Positions 8,434-20,100 of a DNA stretch of 37,926 bases are shown one piece after another. Both the position numbers and the translations under genes were made by a program. How positions within the stretch are numbered: the stretch's first letter is position 1; each line of letters starts with the position of its first letter. The DNA is from a virus: positions 1 through 37,926 of the IMG/VR virus record IMGVR_UViG_3300047277_000147. The stretch is one strand, 5' to 3'. The notes under the pieces were generated by a model. It had not been told where the DNA came from. It saw nothing but the letters and a program-made list of their open reading frames with translations, and did no database searches.

Positions 8434-11400
8434 TAGAGAATCATAATTTAACAAGTTTACTTATACCATCTCAATTACCTGAACACATTCGAGATGATCC
8501 TTCTTATGCGAATTTTGTTGTGTTTCTCCAAGCATATTATGAATGGATGGAACAAGATGGAAATGTAATTGAGAGAACAAAAAATCTAACAAGTTATAAA
8601 GATATCGATTCTTCTACAAGCGACTTTTTATCTTATTTCTATAATGATTTTTTATCTTATTTTCCCGAAGAATTATTAGCTAATAAAAATGAAGTAGTTA
8701 AGTTAGCAAAAGAATTATATAAAGCTAAAGGCACACCTGCGTCTTACCAGTTGCTGTTTAGGATTTTATATAACATGGATGTTGACTTCTTCTATACCAA
8801 AGACGCTGTTTTAAAAGCATCTGATGGTAAATGGTATGTTGCCAAGAGTCTGAAATTATCAACAGACCTTATATATGTTTCCGACATATCATATTCCAAC
8901 AACACAATAACAGTATCAACCATCACACCAAATGATGTAAGTGTTGGAGACTCATTTACATTGTCAGGAACAATAGCGGAAACAAATGACCCAAATGGAA
9001 CTTGGATTGTTTCCGATGCAATTGATGATTATATATTCTCATTTCAAGCAACTAATATACCAGTTGGTGTAATTGATATATCAAATGCTAGTATTTACAT
9101 GCCTAAAGGTTTTGCAAATAAAAACTTCCTAAAAACTAATAACTTAAGAATATTTGGCGAAACAACAAAGTCAATTGCCACCATAGAAAATTCTGTTATT
9201 GCTGGTAAAAGAGTTGAAGTTTTTATATCTAATATTGAACGATTATTTGAATCTGGAGAATATGTTAGAATAGTAGACTCAAATAATCAAGATGTTTTGT
9301 TCGATGGTTATCCTTTACGAGCTAAGATTTTAGGCCAAATAAGTCAACTCAAAATTAATCCAACAAATCGTGGATTATTATACCAACCAAATGACCCAGT
9401 TATAGTTTATGGCGGGTTAAATACTCCAACAGGAATTGGAGCTGAAGTAACAGTTAAAGAAACTACAACAGGTTCTATTCAACGTATTAAAGTTGAAGAC
9501 GGTGGTTATGGTTATACAAAATTCATTAGTGATAAATTACCAGGTTCAGCTAACACCCGACTAAACATAAGTAATGCTCCTGGTGCTCAAGCACATGTTA
9601 CAGTTAATGATAATCCAGCAAACGCAAAAAGAGTTGATGTTTCATTTATACCCATAGATTTTATTGGTAAGAAATCACATCTTCCTATAGGAAACACAAC
9701 AATTACAATGCCGTATTATTTCGAACATAATGTGTCTGCAAATATAAAAACATCATTATCGAACACATTTAATTTCACTACGTTTTCAACATTTCCAATA
9801 TCATCTGTCATTGTTGACAATGGTGGTGGTGGAATTAAAACAACACCATTAGTGACAGCAGATTCATTATATGCTGTCGAAGATTCTACACCAGAATTAA
9901 CCAGCTTTGCAAATTTAAAAAGTCTTGGTATATTAGCACCTATTCAGATTATTGATGGTGGTCATGGTTACGTTAATAATGATCCTATTATCATTACTGG
10001 CGGAACTGGTTATAATGCTTATGCTAATGTAACTTCAGTTAGTGCTAATGGTCAGATATTAACTATAAATTTTGTCCAAAAATCTAATAATATAACTTTA
10101 GGCGGTATGGGTTATACTATAGGTGAAATAATACCTTCAGTTAATATAGCCAATACTGAAGTATTATCAACACTAAGACAAGTTGGTAATTATAAATTGG
10201 GTTCTGGATTACCATCATTAAGTATCAATTCAGCGAATACACAAGCAGCTAATGCTGTCTTAGTTGTTCCTGGATTATTAGGTGATGGTGCATTATTTAC
10301 ACCAACTTTAGATCGGGTAGGAAGTATAACATCATTTAACATATCAAATTATGGTGAAGATTATATTTCAGCTCCTAATGTTTCAATAAAAGTTCAAGAT
10401 ATTATAGTTAAAGGATTGACATTAGACAATCTACCATTCCGTGGAGATACTGTATATCAAGGAGTATTAAATTCTGGGTATGTAGCTATAGTAGATTCTA
10501 TACAATTACTGATACCCAGCGGCATACCAACAGATACAGTATACAGACTCAGAGTTTTTAATTATAATGCGAAACCCGACTATTATTTGCCATTAGAAAT
10601 TCACACAGAATATAAAGATGTTCTGATGACATTGACAAACCAATATAATATGGTCGAACCTATTGATGATAGACGAGATGTAAATGGTGTATTGACATAT
10701 GGTGATGGTACTGCAAAAGCAACAGCAAAATTCTTAAATGGATTAACTATTGCTGACGGTCAATATCTAGATACCACAGGACATCCAAGTTCTTTTGATG
10801 TAATTCAAAGTGTGGATTACAATAATTATACTTATAAAATTACAGTAGAAAAAGAAATTGATAAGTATAGAAAAACTTTGTTGGGTTTATTACATCCAAC
10901 AGGTATGAAAGTTATTGGTCGTTATGCATTAAAATCTGAAGCAAAAACAGAATTTGATGTTTTAGACACATTAAACAATGGTCAATTATTGTCATATTAT
11001 ACGGGCGATGAAATGTCTAATGTGGTCATATCTTTGGGATCATCAAACTTGTGGAGTAATAATATTGTTAAGTTTGCCGGTTTAGGATCAGCAAATCTTA
11101 ATGATTTTATAACTACAGATAGTGTTGTTTCTTTTACTACAACTCAAGGCGATGGTATACATTCAGAAGTTTTATCTGTTAATGCTGCAGCGAATACTAT
11201 CACATTGAAAGATGATGTTTGGTTAAATTTTGCCAATGTTGCATATGTTACAGCTAATTCCGGTAACAATGTTATACACATCACATCAATCACCAATTCA
11301 TATGACATTATAAATAATGGTAATTATAGTAACACCGCATACCCTTTGAAAGATATTGTAAGAACTGGTGATAACATAACAGTTGCCAATAATACAACTA

Positions 11401-11621
11401 AAACAGTGTCAGATGTTGATTACATAAACAATATCATATACTTGAGTGCAAATTTAACAAACAATGTTGTTTCATCTATCTCGGTTAGTAGAACATTAAT
11501 AGCAACAGCTGAATTTGTTAAGATTTTTACACCAGTAGGTCAACAATATAATCCAGTAATTTCTGATGGATTAGGAAACACACTTTTAACAGAAGATGGT
11601 TCATTATTAATATTAGGTTAA
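8430..11621 (+). CDS. Large baseplate wedge protein in the gp7 position
   Basis: 1063 residues. The N-terminal 120 residues are distinctive: FVVFLQAYYEWMEQDGNV, then DIDSSTSDFLSYF, and KELYKAKGTPASYQLLFRIL, a pattern common in large structural proteins next to gp6 in T4-like phages. The rest is beta-rich. It holds Gly-Tyr repeat modules near residues 300-365 (GGYGYTKF) and 500-570 (IDGGHGYVNNDPIIITGG, GGMGYTIGEIIP). T4 gp7 is of similar size and lies in the same place between gp6 and gp8, so a gp7-like wedge role is the best guess, but I see no decisive gp7 motif. The ATG overlaps the gp6 stop by four bases. Confidence 0.65.
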   Translation: MIENHNLTSLLIPSQLPEHIRDDPSYANFVVFLQAYYEWMEQDGNVIERTKNLTSYKDIDSSTSDFLSYFYNDFLSYFPEELLANKNEVVKLAKELYKAKGTPASYQLLFRILYNMDVDFFYTKDAVLKASDGKWYVAKSLKLSTDLIYVSDISYSNNTITVSTITPNDVSVGDSFTLSGTIAETNDPNGTWIVSDAIDDYIFSFQATNIPVGVIDISNASIYMPKGFANKNFLKTNNLRIFGETTKSIATIENSVIAGKRVEVFISNIERLFESGEYVRIVDSNNQDVLFDGYPLRAKILGQISQLKINPTNRGLLYQPNDPVIVYGGLNTPTGIGAEVTVKETTTGSIQRIKVEDGGYGYTKFISDKLPGSANTRLNISNAPGAQAHVTVNDNPANAKRVDVSFIPIDFIGKKSHLPIGNTTITMPYYFEHNVSANIKTSLSNTFNFTTFSTFPISSVIVDNGGGGIKTTPLVTADSLYAVEDSTPELTSFANLKSLGILAPIQIIDGGHGYVNNDPIIITGGTGYNAYANVTSVSANGQILTINFVQKSNNITLGGMGYTIGEIIPSVNIANTEVLSTLRQVGNYKLGSGLPSLSINSANTQAANAVLVVPGLLGDGALFTPTLDRVGSITSFNISNYGEDYISAPNVSIKVQDIIVKGLTLDNLPFRGDTVYQGVLNSGYVAIVDSIQLLIPSGIPTDTVYRLRVFNYNAKPDYYLPLEIHTEYKDVLMTLTNQYNMVEPIDDRRDVNGVLTYGDGTAKATAKFLNGLTIADGQYLDTTGHPSSFDVIQSVDYNNYTYKITVEKEIDKYRKTLLGLLHPTGMKVIGRYALKSEAKTEFDVLDTLNNGQLLSYYTGDEMSNVVISLGSSNLWSNNIVKFAGLGSANLNDFITTDSVVSFTTTQGDGIHSEVLSVNAAANTITLKDDVWLNFANVAYVTANSGNNVIHITSITNSYDIINNGNYSNTAYPLKDIVRTGDNITVANNTTKTVSDVDYINNIIYLSANLTNNVVSSISVSRTLIATAEFVKIFTPVGQQYNPVISDGLGNTLLTEDGSLLILG

Positions 11622-11628
11622 ATACAAA

Positions 11629-12768
11629 ATGGCAACAATTAAAATAACACAATTACCAACTGGCAGCTTAAGTGCCAATACATCAAACACAGTATTTGTT
11701 GTGGTTGATACCAATACAGGCATAACTTCAAAGGTAACAGAAACGCAAATTGCAAATAATCTATATGCAAATAATGTTTTAAATGTTGGAGGTAAACCAC
11801 AATTAATACCTAATGTAATAGCACAATTTGCTGGTACTGATCCATTGTGGTTAGATGTCATAAATCAAAATTTTCACGCAAATGCTTCAGCTGATTTTGT
11901 AGCTATATCAAACACATCAGAAAATAGTTTTGAAAATTACATTGATATGGGTATCAATAATTCTAACTACCATGATGAAACATATTCATCAATGAAAGCT
12001 ACTGATGGTTACTTATACACATCAGGAGTAACTAATAATGTATATAGTGGTAATTTAATCATTGGTACAGCCACTTCTGGTGCATTGATAAAATTGATAG
12101 CTGGAGGAACAACCACCAATAATATCGTTGGAACCATAAGTTCTTCAAAATTTAATATATTGCAATCTGTTGATGTTACTGGAAATGTGTCGGTTACAGG
12201 ATCATATAACTTCACAGATTCTACAACACAATCAACAGCCGCATCACCAATAGTATACACACAAGCATCGTTTGATAAAGTAAATAGTGCAAGCATCTAT
12301 GCCAATACAGCTATTAATAATGCAGCCAGTGCCAGTCTTTATGCTAACACCACTAATACTTGGATACAATCCAATTATATAGCAAACACTGCTGGTGTAA
12401 TGACCAAAGGCGATTTTAAAGTTAATGGCAATTTATACTTAACTAAAAATATAGTATATACCCAAAATAATATCACCGGCAATACAAATACAATTACTAT
12501 AGATATTGCAAACACATCCATATTACGATTCACTTCAAATGATACAACCACAATATCACTTACCAACTATCTTACAGGAAAAGTATCAGAAGTTTGGATA
12601 ACCAACGCTAATGTTGCCAGTCAATCAATTTCACACGGATGTTTATCAAATAATTCTACAACGGGCACTAGTTCATTTAACATATCTTCAGGTAAATGCG
12701 CATATTTAAAATATTTTTGCATTTTAGGTGACCCAGCAAATACTTTTGTATCTATTAATTATTCATAA
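11629..12768 (+). CDS. Fibre-like virion structural protein
   Basis: 379 residues. It begins MATIKITQLPTGSL, a type of N-terminus used for attachment in marine phage fibre-like proteins. Residues about 65-130 (FAGTDPLWLDVINQNFHANA, FVAISNTSENSFENYIDMGI, YSSMKATDGYLYTSG) and the following IGTATSGALIKLIAGGTT look like a virion module that I associate with cyanophage structural proteins, possibly carbohydrate-binding. The C-terminal part is Asn/Thr-rich beta structure. It lies between the gp7-position gene and gp8, so it probably decorates the baseplate. A GTTAAATA element (11617-11624) that includes the preceding stop lies four bases before the ATG. Confidence 0.65.
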   Translation: MATIKITQLPTGSLSANTSNTVFVVVDTNTGITSKVTETQIANNLYANNVLNVGGKPQLIPNVIAQFAGTDPLWLDVINQNFHANASADFVAISNTSENSFENYIDMGINNSNYHDETYSSMKATDGYLYTSGVTNNVYSGNLIIGTATSGALIKLIAGGTTTNNIVGTISSSKFNILQSVDVTGNVSVTGSYNFTDSTTQSTAASPIVYTQASFDKVNSASIYANTAINNAASASLYANTTNTWIQSNYIANTAGVMTKGDFKVNGNLYLTKNIVYTQNNITGNTNTITIDIANTSILRFTSNDTTTISLTNYLTGKVSEVWITNANVASQSISHGCLSNNSTTGTSSFNISSGKCAYLKYFCILGDPANTFVSINYS

Positions 12769-12776
12769 ATATCAAT

Positions 12777-14153
12777 ATGCCAAATAAAAATTTATTAACA
12801 CACAATTCTAAAGTTTCTTTAGTAGAACAATCTTACTTTTCACCAGTTTCTACTATATCAGGATCAACTAAAGTAATTAATACGATTTATTGCTTCTTAG
12901 CACAAATTGTTCCATGGACCACAGAAAATATTCCTGATGTTCCTGAGCAAAGCCAAAAATATATTAAAACTTTATTTAAGAATGTTTTTGTAGTAAAGAA
13001 GATAAAATCAAATGATATTAGTCCCGTGATTCAGAGGGTAGATTGGGAATCAGGAATTGTTTATGATGCATACACCGATGAAATTGATATATTATCTAAA
13101 GATGTTAATGGTTATAACAATTATAACTTCTACATTAAAAATAAATATGATCAAATATTTAAATGTCTTTGGAATAATAATGGTGGAGTATCAATAAACG
13201 AACCATTCTTTCAACCAGGAACATATGGCACCAATAAAATATTTAGCGACACTGATGGTTATAAATGGAAGTATATGTATAGTGTAGACATTGGTAATAA
13301 AACCAAATATATGGATAAAACTTGGTTGCCTATACCTGTTGGAGAATACACACCAAATCCATTAACATCTTCAGCTGGTTCTGGTTCAATAGATGTTATA
13401 AATGTAATTAATGGTGGTTCAGGTTTCGACCCAACAATTTCAGTAATTAATGTTGTCATTACTGGTGATGGTACAGGAGCGACAGCTGGTGCAATAGTTG
13501 TCAATGGTATTATAACAGATATACAAATTACAAACCCCGGAACAAATTATACTTATGCTGATGTAACAATATCTTCTTCAGTAGGTTCTGGTTGTATTGC
13601 TATAACACCAACATCACCCATAGGTGGTCATGGATTTGATCCTATATCAGAATTAGGATGTAACCATGTGATGTATACCGTAGAGTTTAATGGTAAAGAA
13701 ACATATGATGGCATTGATTATGTTCCAACGAACATCGATTATAGACAAATTGGATTAGTATCAAACCCAATATCTAAATCATCGTACCCAGACATAGCAG
13801 ACAAAGACATTTACAAAGTTTCAACAGATTTAATTGTGGCTGGAGGATTTGGATTATACACAGCTGATGAAATAATCTATCAAGGAACTAGTTTAGAAAC
13901 AGCAACATTTACAGCTAATATGTTAAGTTTCAATTCTGCATCTGATGTGGTGAGTTTAATAAATATAACAGGAACACCAACTCTAAATGCACCGGTGTTT
14001 GGAAATTCTTCCCAGTGTGTTAGAACCTTATTAAGTGTTAGTTATCCTGATTTTGTACCCCAATCTGGATATTTAACCTATATAGAAAACAGAGTTGCCA
14101 TTCAACGTAGTGTTGATGGTATTGAACAATTTAAATTTGTATTAGAATACTAA
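12777..14153 (+). CDS. 8: Baseplate wedge subunit, gp8 family
   Basis: 458 residues, longer than T4 gp8 (334 aa). The first 190 residues carry the gp8 pattern: YCFLAQIVPWTTENIPDVPE, then VIQRVDWESGIVYDAY, YNNYNFYIKNKYDQIFKCLW and IFSDTDGYKWKYMYSVD. Residues about 205-280 are an insertion of the Gly-Tyr repeat module (NVINGGSGFDPTISV, IVVNGIITDIQITNPG), which accounts for much of the extra length. The family fold then resumes (VMYTVEFNGKETYD, TNIDYRQIGLVSNP). The C-terminal end VDGIEQFKFVLEY is typical of the family. T4 gp8 is a dimeric wedge protein. A CATAAATA element (12764-12771) precedes the start. Confidence 0.88.
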   Translation: MPNKNLLTHNSKVSLVEQSYFSPVSTISGSTKVINTIYCFLAQIVPWTTENIPDVPEQSQKYIKTLFKNVFVVKKIKSNDISPVIQRVDWESGIVYDAYTDEIDILSKDVNGYNNYNFYIKNKYDQIFKCLWNNNGGVSINEPFFQPGTYGTNKIFSDTDGYKWKYMYSVDIGNKTKYMDKTWLPIPVGEYTPNPLTSSAGSGSIDVINVINGGSGFDPTISVINVVITGDGTGATAGAIVVNGIITDIQITNPGTNYTYADVTISSSVGSGCIAITPTSPIGGHGFDPISELGCNHVMYTVEFNGKETYDGIDYVPTNIDYRQIGLVSNPISKSSYPDIADKDIYKVSTDLIVAGGFGLYTADEIIYQGTSLETATFTANMLSFNSASDVVSLINITGTPTLNAPVFGNSSQCVRTLLSVSYPDFVPQSGYLTYIENRVAIQRSVDGIEQFKFVLEY

Positions 14154-14164
14154 AAGAGAAAAAT

Positions 14165-17100
14165 ATGCCAATTAATTTTAATGTCGCACCGTATTTTGAT
14201 GATTTTGATCCAAACGACAATTTTCATAGAATTTTATTTAAACCTGGATTTGCTATCCAAGCAAGAGAATTAACACAAGCACAAACCATACAACAAGACC
14301 AAATTACAAAGTTTGCAGATAATATCTTCAAACAAAACACTCCAGTTACAGGTGGTCAAGTAACTACAAATTTACATTGTCATTATGTTAAAATACAACC
14401 TACAATAGGTGGCGCTAATATTGACATATCGTTATTTGATAAAAAATTAATACAAGATGCTACTGGTACAATTGTAGCTAGAGTCATTACCGTATCAGAA
14501 TCTACCGGTGTTGACGGTTTAGGTGATCCGCACACATTGATAGTGTCTTATCTATCTGGCACACACTTCTCAGATAATGATATAATATATGACAGTTTTT
14601 CTAACGCATCAATACAAGCATTTGTTACAGATGCTACAGGCGTTAGTTCTGTTGTATCTATTTCTCAAGGTGTATTTTATATAGCCAGCACTTATGAAAG
14701 AACTGATGGTACAAACATTTCGAATGGTGTATTCGTTCAAGTAAATCCACAAACAATAATATTAAACAAATATTCCAACACACCATCCAATCGTATTGGT
14801 CTTAATATAATTGAAACTATACACGATTATATTGACGATTCTGCATTATTAGATCCAGCTATTGGAGCATCAAATTTCCAAGCTCCAGGTGCGGACAGAT
14901 ATAAGATTATATTATCTCTAGAAAGTCGTTCATTACAATTAGGTGATGATGATGGGTTCATTGAACTTGTTAGAATGGATGCTGGCCAAATAATCAAAAT
15001 GGTTGATGGTTCTGTGTATAATGTTATTGATGATTATATCGCTAAACGTACATATGAAACAAACGGTGATTATGTTGTTAATGATTTCAAACTAACAACA
15101 GCTGCAAATACTTCAAGTACATTATTTGACCTCAAGATTGGTAAAGGAACTGCATTTGTTCGTGGTTATAGAGTGGAAAATCAATCAGAAATTACAGTAA
15201 CAACAGATAGATCAAGAACCACCGATACTGTTAATAATAATGCGACATTTGTGGAATATGGAAATTACTTCTATATTAATAGTGCTGTTGGTGCATTTGA
15301 CGTTACTTCAATTGCTCCAATAGATTTACATTGTGTAAGTAAAGCAAATATAGCAGTAGCAAACACAACCACATATAATTCAACATTGGTTGGTAAAGCA
15401 TACATTCGTGGCATAGAATTTGACCATTACACAAGCATGACAGATACATCAACATATGTTTATAAAGCATATGTAACCGATACACAAAACAAAACTATAT
15501 CAGGATATTGTTCACAAAACGGCACAGCAACTACAATATATTTGCCAAACGATTCAAGTACATCTGCTGTTGCTAATGCTTATTATGGTGTTACAGTATC
15601 TATTGATTCTGGACCTTCTGCTGGAGATGTTAAACGAATTGTTTCTTATAGTGGCGCATCAAGAATTGCTACAGTGGACACACCATTCACAGTAACACCA
15701 ACAACAGCATCAGTTGTTACATTAAGATTTGACATTAAAGATGTAGAATCTATAGCAAATACCGCATATGGTACAACTACTATAAATGCTTGGGCATCAA
15801 TACCAACAGAAAACAGAAGTGATGGATTAACAACAGGTGACGCTATATTACAGAATATTGTTCCTTCTGAATTAATATATTCAATAGGTAATCCATATAT
15901 CAAAACAATTTCTGATGCTTCTTATGAATCAACTCAAATATTCAGATCAATTCCATTCTCCACTTATGCCGGAGGAACAAGAGCTATATTAAACTTTGAT
16001 TCTATCGACCCTGTTATTGGTGATATACAATTTTTAGGTACAGCTCATGATAACTATATTGTTATTAATAACACAACTGGTGCAATAGTATCGTTTGCAA
16101 ACACCGCTATTAGGCACATAACATTGACCAATAGTAGTAATACAGCAACATTAGCTTGTGATGATATTTCTACAGCATTTTACGCTACTGTTATTGTCAG
16201 ATCATCAATTTCAAATGCTTCGGCTACCAACATAAAAAGAATAAAGAATCTTAAAACAGCAAATACTGCAAATGTCTTTCTTTCAGGAACAGCAGTAGGT
16301 AGTTATGTAAATGTAGATTTGGCCAATGGCCAAACTTATATTAAAACACTTGGATTAGTTACTCCTGGTCAGGCACAATCATTATATGTTTGTGATGTTA
16401 AAAAGATAATCAAGATAATCGATACTGGTGTGTCAGCAACAGATCCTACTTTATCAATGTTGACTAATGCAGCATATGACGTAACTCGTAATTTTTCTTT
16501 CGATAATGGTCAACGAGATTCTTGGTATGAACATGCTAGCATTAAATTGATTCCTGGTAGATCAGCACCTAAAGGTCAGTTATTAGTAATCTTTGATTAT
16601 TATGAACATGTTGTTGGTGGTGGTTATTTCTCTATCGAATCATATTTAGCACCACATTCCGCATCACCAGAAACATATGGTGAAATTCCAGCATATACTG
16701 CCAAAAGCGGTATGACATATTCATTGAGAGATTCTTTAGATTTTAGACCATCATTGAAAAACGCACAAGCAGCATTCACATTTAATTATTCTGGGGATAA
16801 TGGCGGCACAATGATTCCGTCTGATAACTCTATCTTTAGAGAAGATTATGAATACTATCTTGCTAGAAAAGATAAACTTGTGTTGAGTAAAGATAAAACT
16901 TTTGAGATTATTTCTGGAACTCCATCAATAAATCCATTATTACCAACACATCCGGATGGTTCATTAGTTATAGCTACATTATCATTAGATCCATACACTA
17001 CTTATGTTCCTGGTGAATCTCCGGCAGGTATTATGCCAAGTCTTTCTGTTGAGAAAGTTTTACATAAAAGATGGACAATGAGTGATATTTCTGATCTACA

Positions 17101-20100
17101 AGGACGTATCAATAACATAGAGTATTATACAGCATTAAGCAACTTAGAAAAATCTGCACAAGGTATGCAAATACCTGATGTTAATGGTTTGAATAGATTT
17201 AAGAATGGTATATTAACCGACGATTTCTCTAGTTTCAGCACAGCGGACACTTATAATACAGAGTTTAATGTTTCTATCAATAGTAGAGAAAAGAAATTAA
17301 CAGCTTCACATACTGTTGATAACTTTCCATTGTCCTCGCCTTATTTGACAAAAACATTATCTAGATTGGATGCTGTTGCTGCGGAATCATTAGGATTTAA
17401 AGTAAATACTATTGCTCAAACCAATATGTTCACTTTGCCATACACTTCCATCGATGTAGCTACACAAACATTGGCAAGTAATACTATCAATGTAAATCCA
17501 TATGCTACACCAATATTTGAAGGTGTGATGTCGTTAAATCCACCAATGGATAACTGGGTAGATAATACTAAACAACCCGATTTGTTGATTGTTAATCCCG
17601 ACACAACTTTATACCAATCAAGTGACACATTAAACACATTATTTGTTGGTGATTGGAAAGTTATTCCAGGAACAGAATCATCAAGCACATCTGTTATATC
17701 ATCATCGTCTAGATCAAATCATGGTGCATTTAATGGTCCATTTGGTCGTAATGTTGGTTATACACAAACAACAACACAAACAATTAACAAATCAACGTCT
17801 AGTCAAACTACAATTACTGGGTATTATGATAACTTAGGTTCTAATTATTCACAACAAAATGGTTATATTACCGATATTAGTGTAATGCCATATATTAGAC
17901 CACAACAGTTGTTATTCAATGCTAATGGATTAGCAATCAATACACCAGTATCAGCCTGGTTTGATGGTGTTAATGTAAGTGATCATATCATAAAACCCGA
18001 TATTATTGAATTGACTGGTGTTACAGGAACATTCCAAAAAGATGATGTTATTGGTTATTATGCAAGTTCTGTATATTATCCTGTCGGAAAAATCATATCC
18101 ACATATTCTTATCCAAACACAACAAAAGTTAGATTATACATTATTGGTAATTTCCAAGAAAGTTATCCTGTAATAACCGAACTTACAAACGCTACATTCA
18201 ATTCATCCGGTGTTTATGTTACTTATACAGCAAAAGGAACACCGGTAAATAGTAGCAAAATAATCAGTGTACATAAATCTGGGTTTGTGTCTGTAACACC
18301 AACAGTTGGTGTAGGTGCAACATCATCAAGCATATCGGGTGGTGGAACATGGTATACAGGAATTACACAATTTAAATTAAGCAGTATAGCCAGCGATATA
18401 GCTAACTTCTATGTTGGTTCAAAAATAACAGTATATTCCCAAAACATATCTATTAATTCTAATGGTGTGTTGGTATCAAACCCAATAACAAATGTAGCAA
18501 ATATCATAGCATATAACAACTCAACAAAAGTTATAACATTAGACGCTGGAATAAATGTTTCATTTGGTAATAATTCAACGATAGGCAATATTACTTCATT
18601 TTATTCAATGGAAGGATTAACTTATACTAATTATAAACTTTCTGTTACAGCTAATAAATTAGAAAAGTTATCCACCGATGAATCTGGAAATTTTGTTGGA
18701 TTGTTTAATATACCTGGTGGAACATTTAAAACTGGTGATAGAATATTTAAAGTAGACAATAGAACAGTTGAATCTGATCCAGCATCAGCAACAACTTATG
18801 CAACAGCAACTTTTACGGCTTCTGGATTATCTACTAAATCACAATCTATTAGTTTTTCTCCATCTATTGATGCTGCTAAAAATACATTTTCGTCTACAGC
18901 AACAAAAGAAAATAAATCAATTTCAACAAATGTTACTTATGCTCCATATGACCCTGTTGCACAATCATTTATTATAGATACAGCTAATTATCCTAATGGT
19001 CTATTTCTTAAATCTATTAGAGTATTTTTCCAAAGTAAAGATTCTAATAATATTCCAATTAATTTATCTATTGTTGGTACCGAGAATGGATATCCTAATG
19101 GTTCAACTTTAGATAATTCTATAGTTACTAAATTCCCAAATCAAATAAATTCAAGTACAACACCACATTATTTGGATTCTAACACATATACCGATTTTGA
19201 ATTTTCAGCACCAGTCTATATCCAATCAGGTGTATTATACGCATTTATTTTGAAATCAGTATCAACAGAATATAATGTTTGGATTGCTTCTAAGGGCGGT
19301 TCTGCTGTTTCTTCATCAGTTAAAAACTTACCAACAGATCCAACACCAACAGTTATTACTAAGATTGGCAATGTTCCATATGTCGGTTCTATGTTCGAAT
19401 CTCAAAATGCAATGACTTGGACAGCTGATCAAGGTAAAGCATTGATGTTTGTATTAGAAAGATGTAAATTTGACACTACAAAAACACCAAAACTTCCATT
19501 TGTTGTTCCTACAAACACACCAATGAGAAAGTTACCAAACCAAGATATACAGTCATATTATAACGCTAATACGATTTCTAATATCTTTGGTTCATTTACT
19601 ACTACGGATGTTTTATCTGATGCGTATAATATCACAACTACTGATTTTGTTCCATCAAATTCAGCAATAAAATATACATACAAATCTACACTAAATGACG
19701 CTATTAAAACATTAACTAGTGAGGTTGGTGTATCTCCGGGTAAATTTGGATGTCCAACATATGACGATTTATATTTGAATGATGGTCGTGGCGAAAGAAT
19801 TTTGGTAGCTAATTCAAATTCTTCATTTACATTATATTCAACACTATCTTCATCCGATGACGCAGTTAGTCCAATACTTTCTGATGATGGTGTTTCTTTA
19901 TATAACATTAGATGGAACATTAATAATTTAGAATTATCAAACACAACCATAACAGTATCTAGTGGTGGTACTGGATATAGTAACACAACAACTGTATCTA
20001 TTTCAGCACCAGACGACATATACGGAACTCAAGCATATGCTGTTGCTAATATAACAAGTGGTATAATAACTTCTATTGATTTTATTAACACCGGTTCTGG

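Noticed and set aside
11309-11316. Exact TATAAATA late-promoter match
   Set aside because: It lies inside the 1063-aa structural gene, about 310 bases before the next start, with no regulatory context; expected by chance in AT-rich DNA.
17643-17837. 64-codon + strand frame rich in Gln, His and Leu
   Set aside because: An out-of-frame reading of the large structural gene; low-complexity composition and no start signal.
19558-20019. 153-codon open frame on the minus strand
   Set aside because: It lies wholly within the DUF4815-type gene, has no ribosome site or recognisable family, and the codon bias of the + strand gene leaves such antisense frames open.
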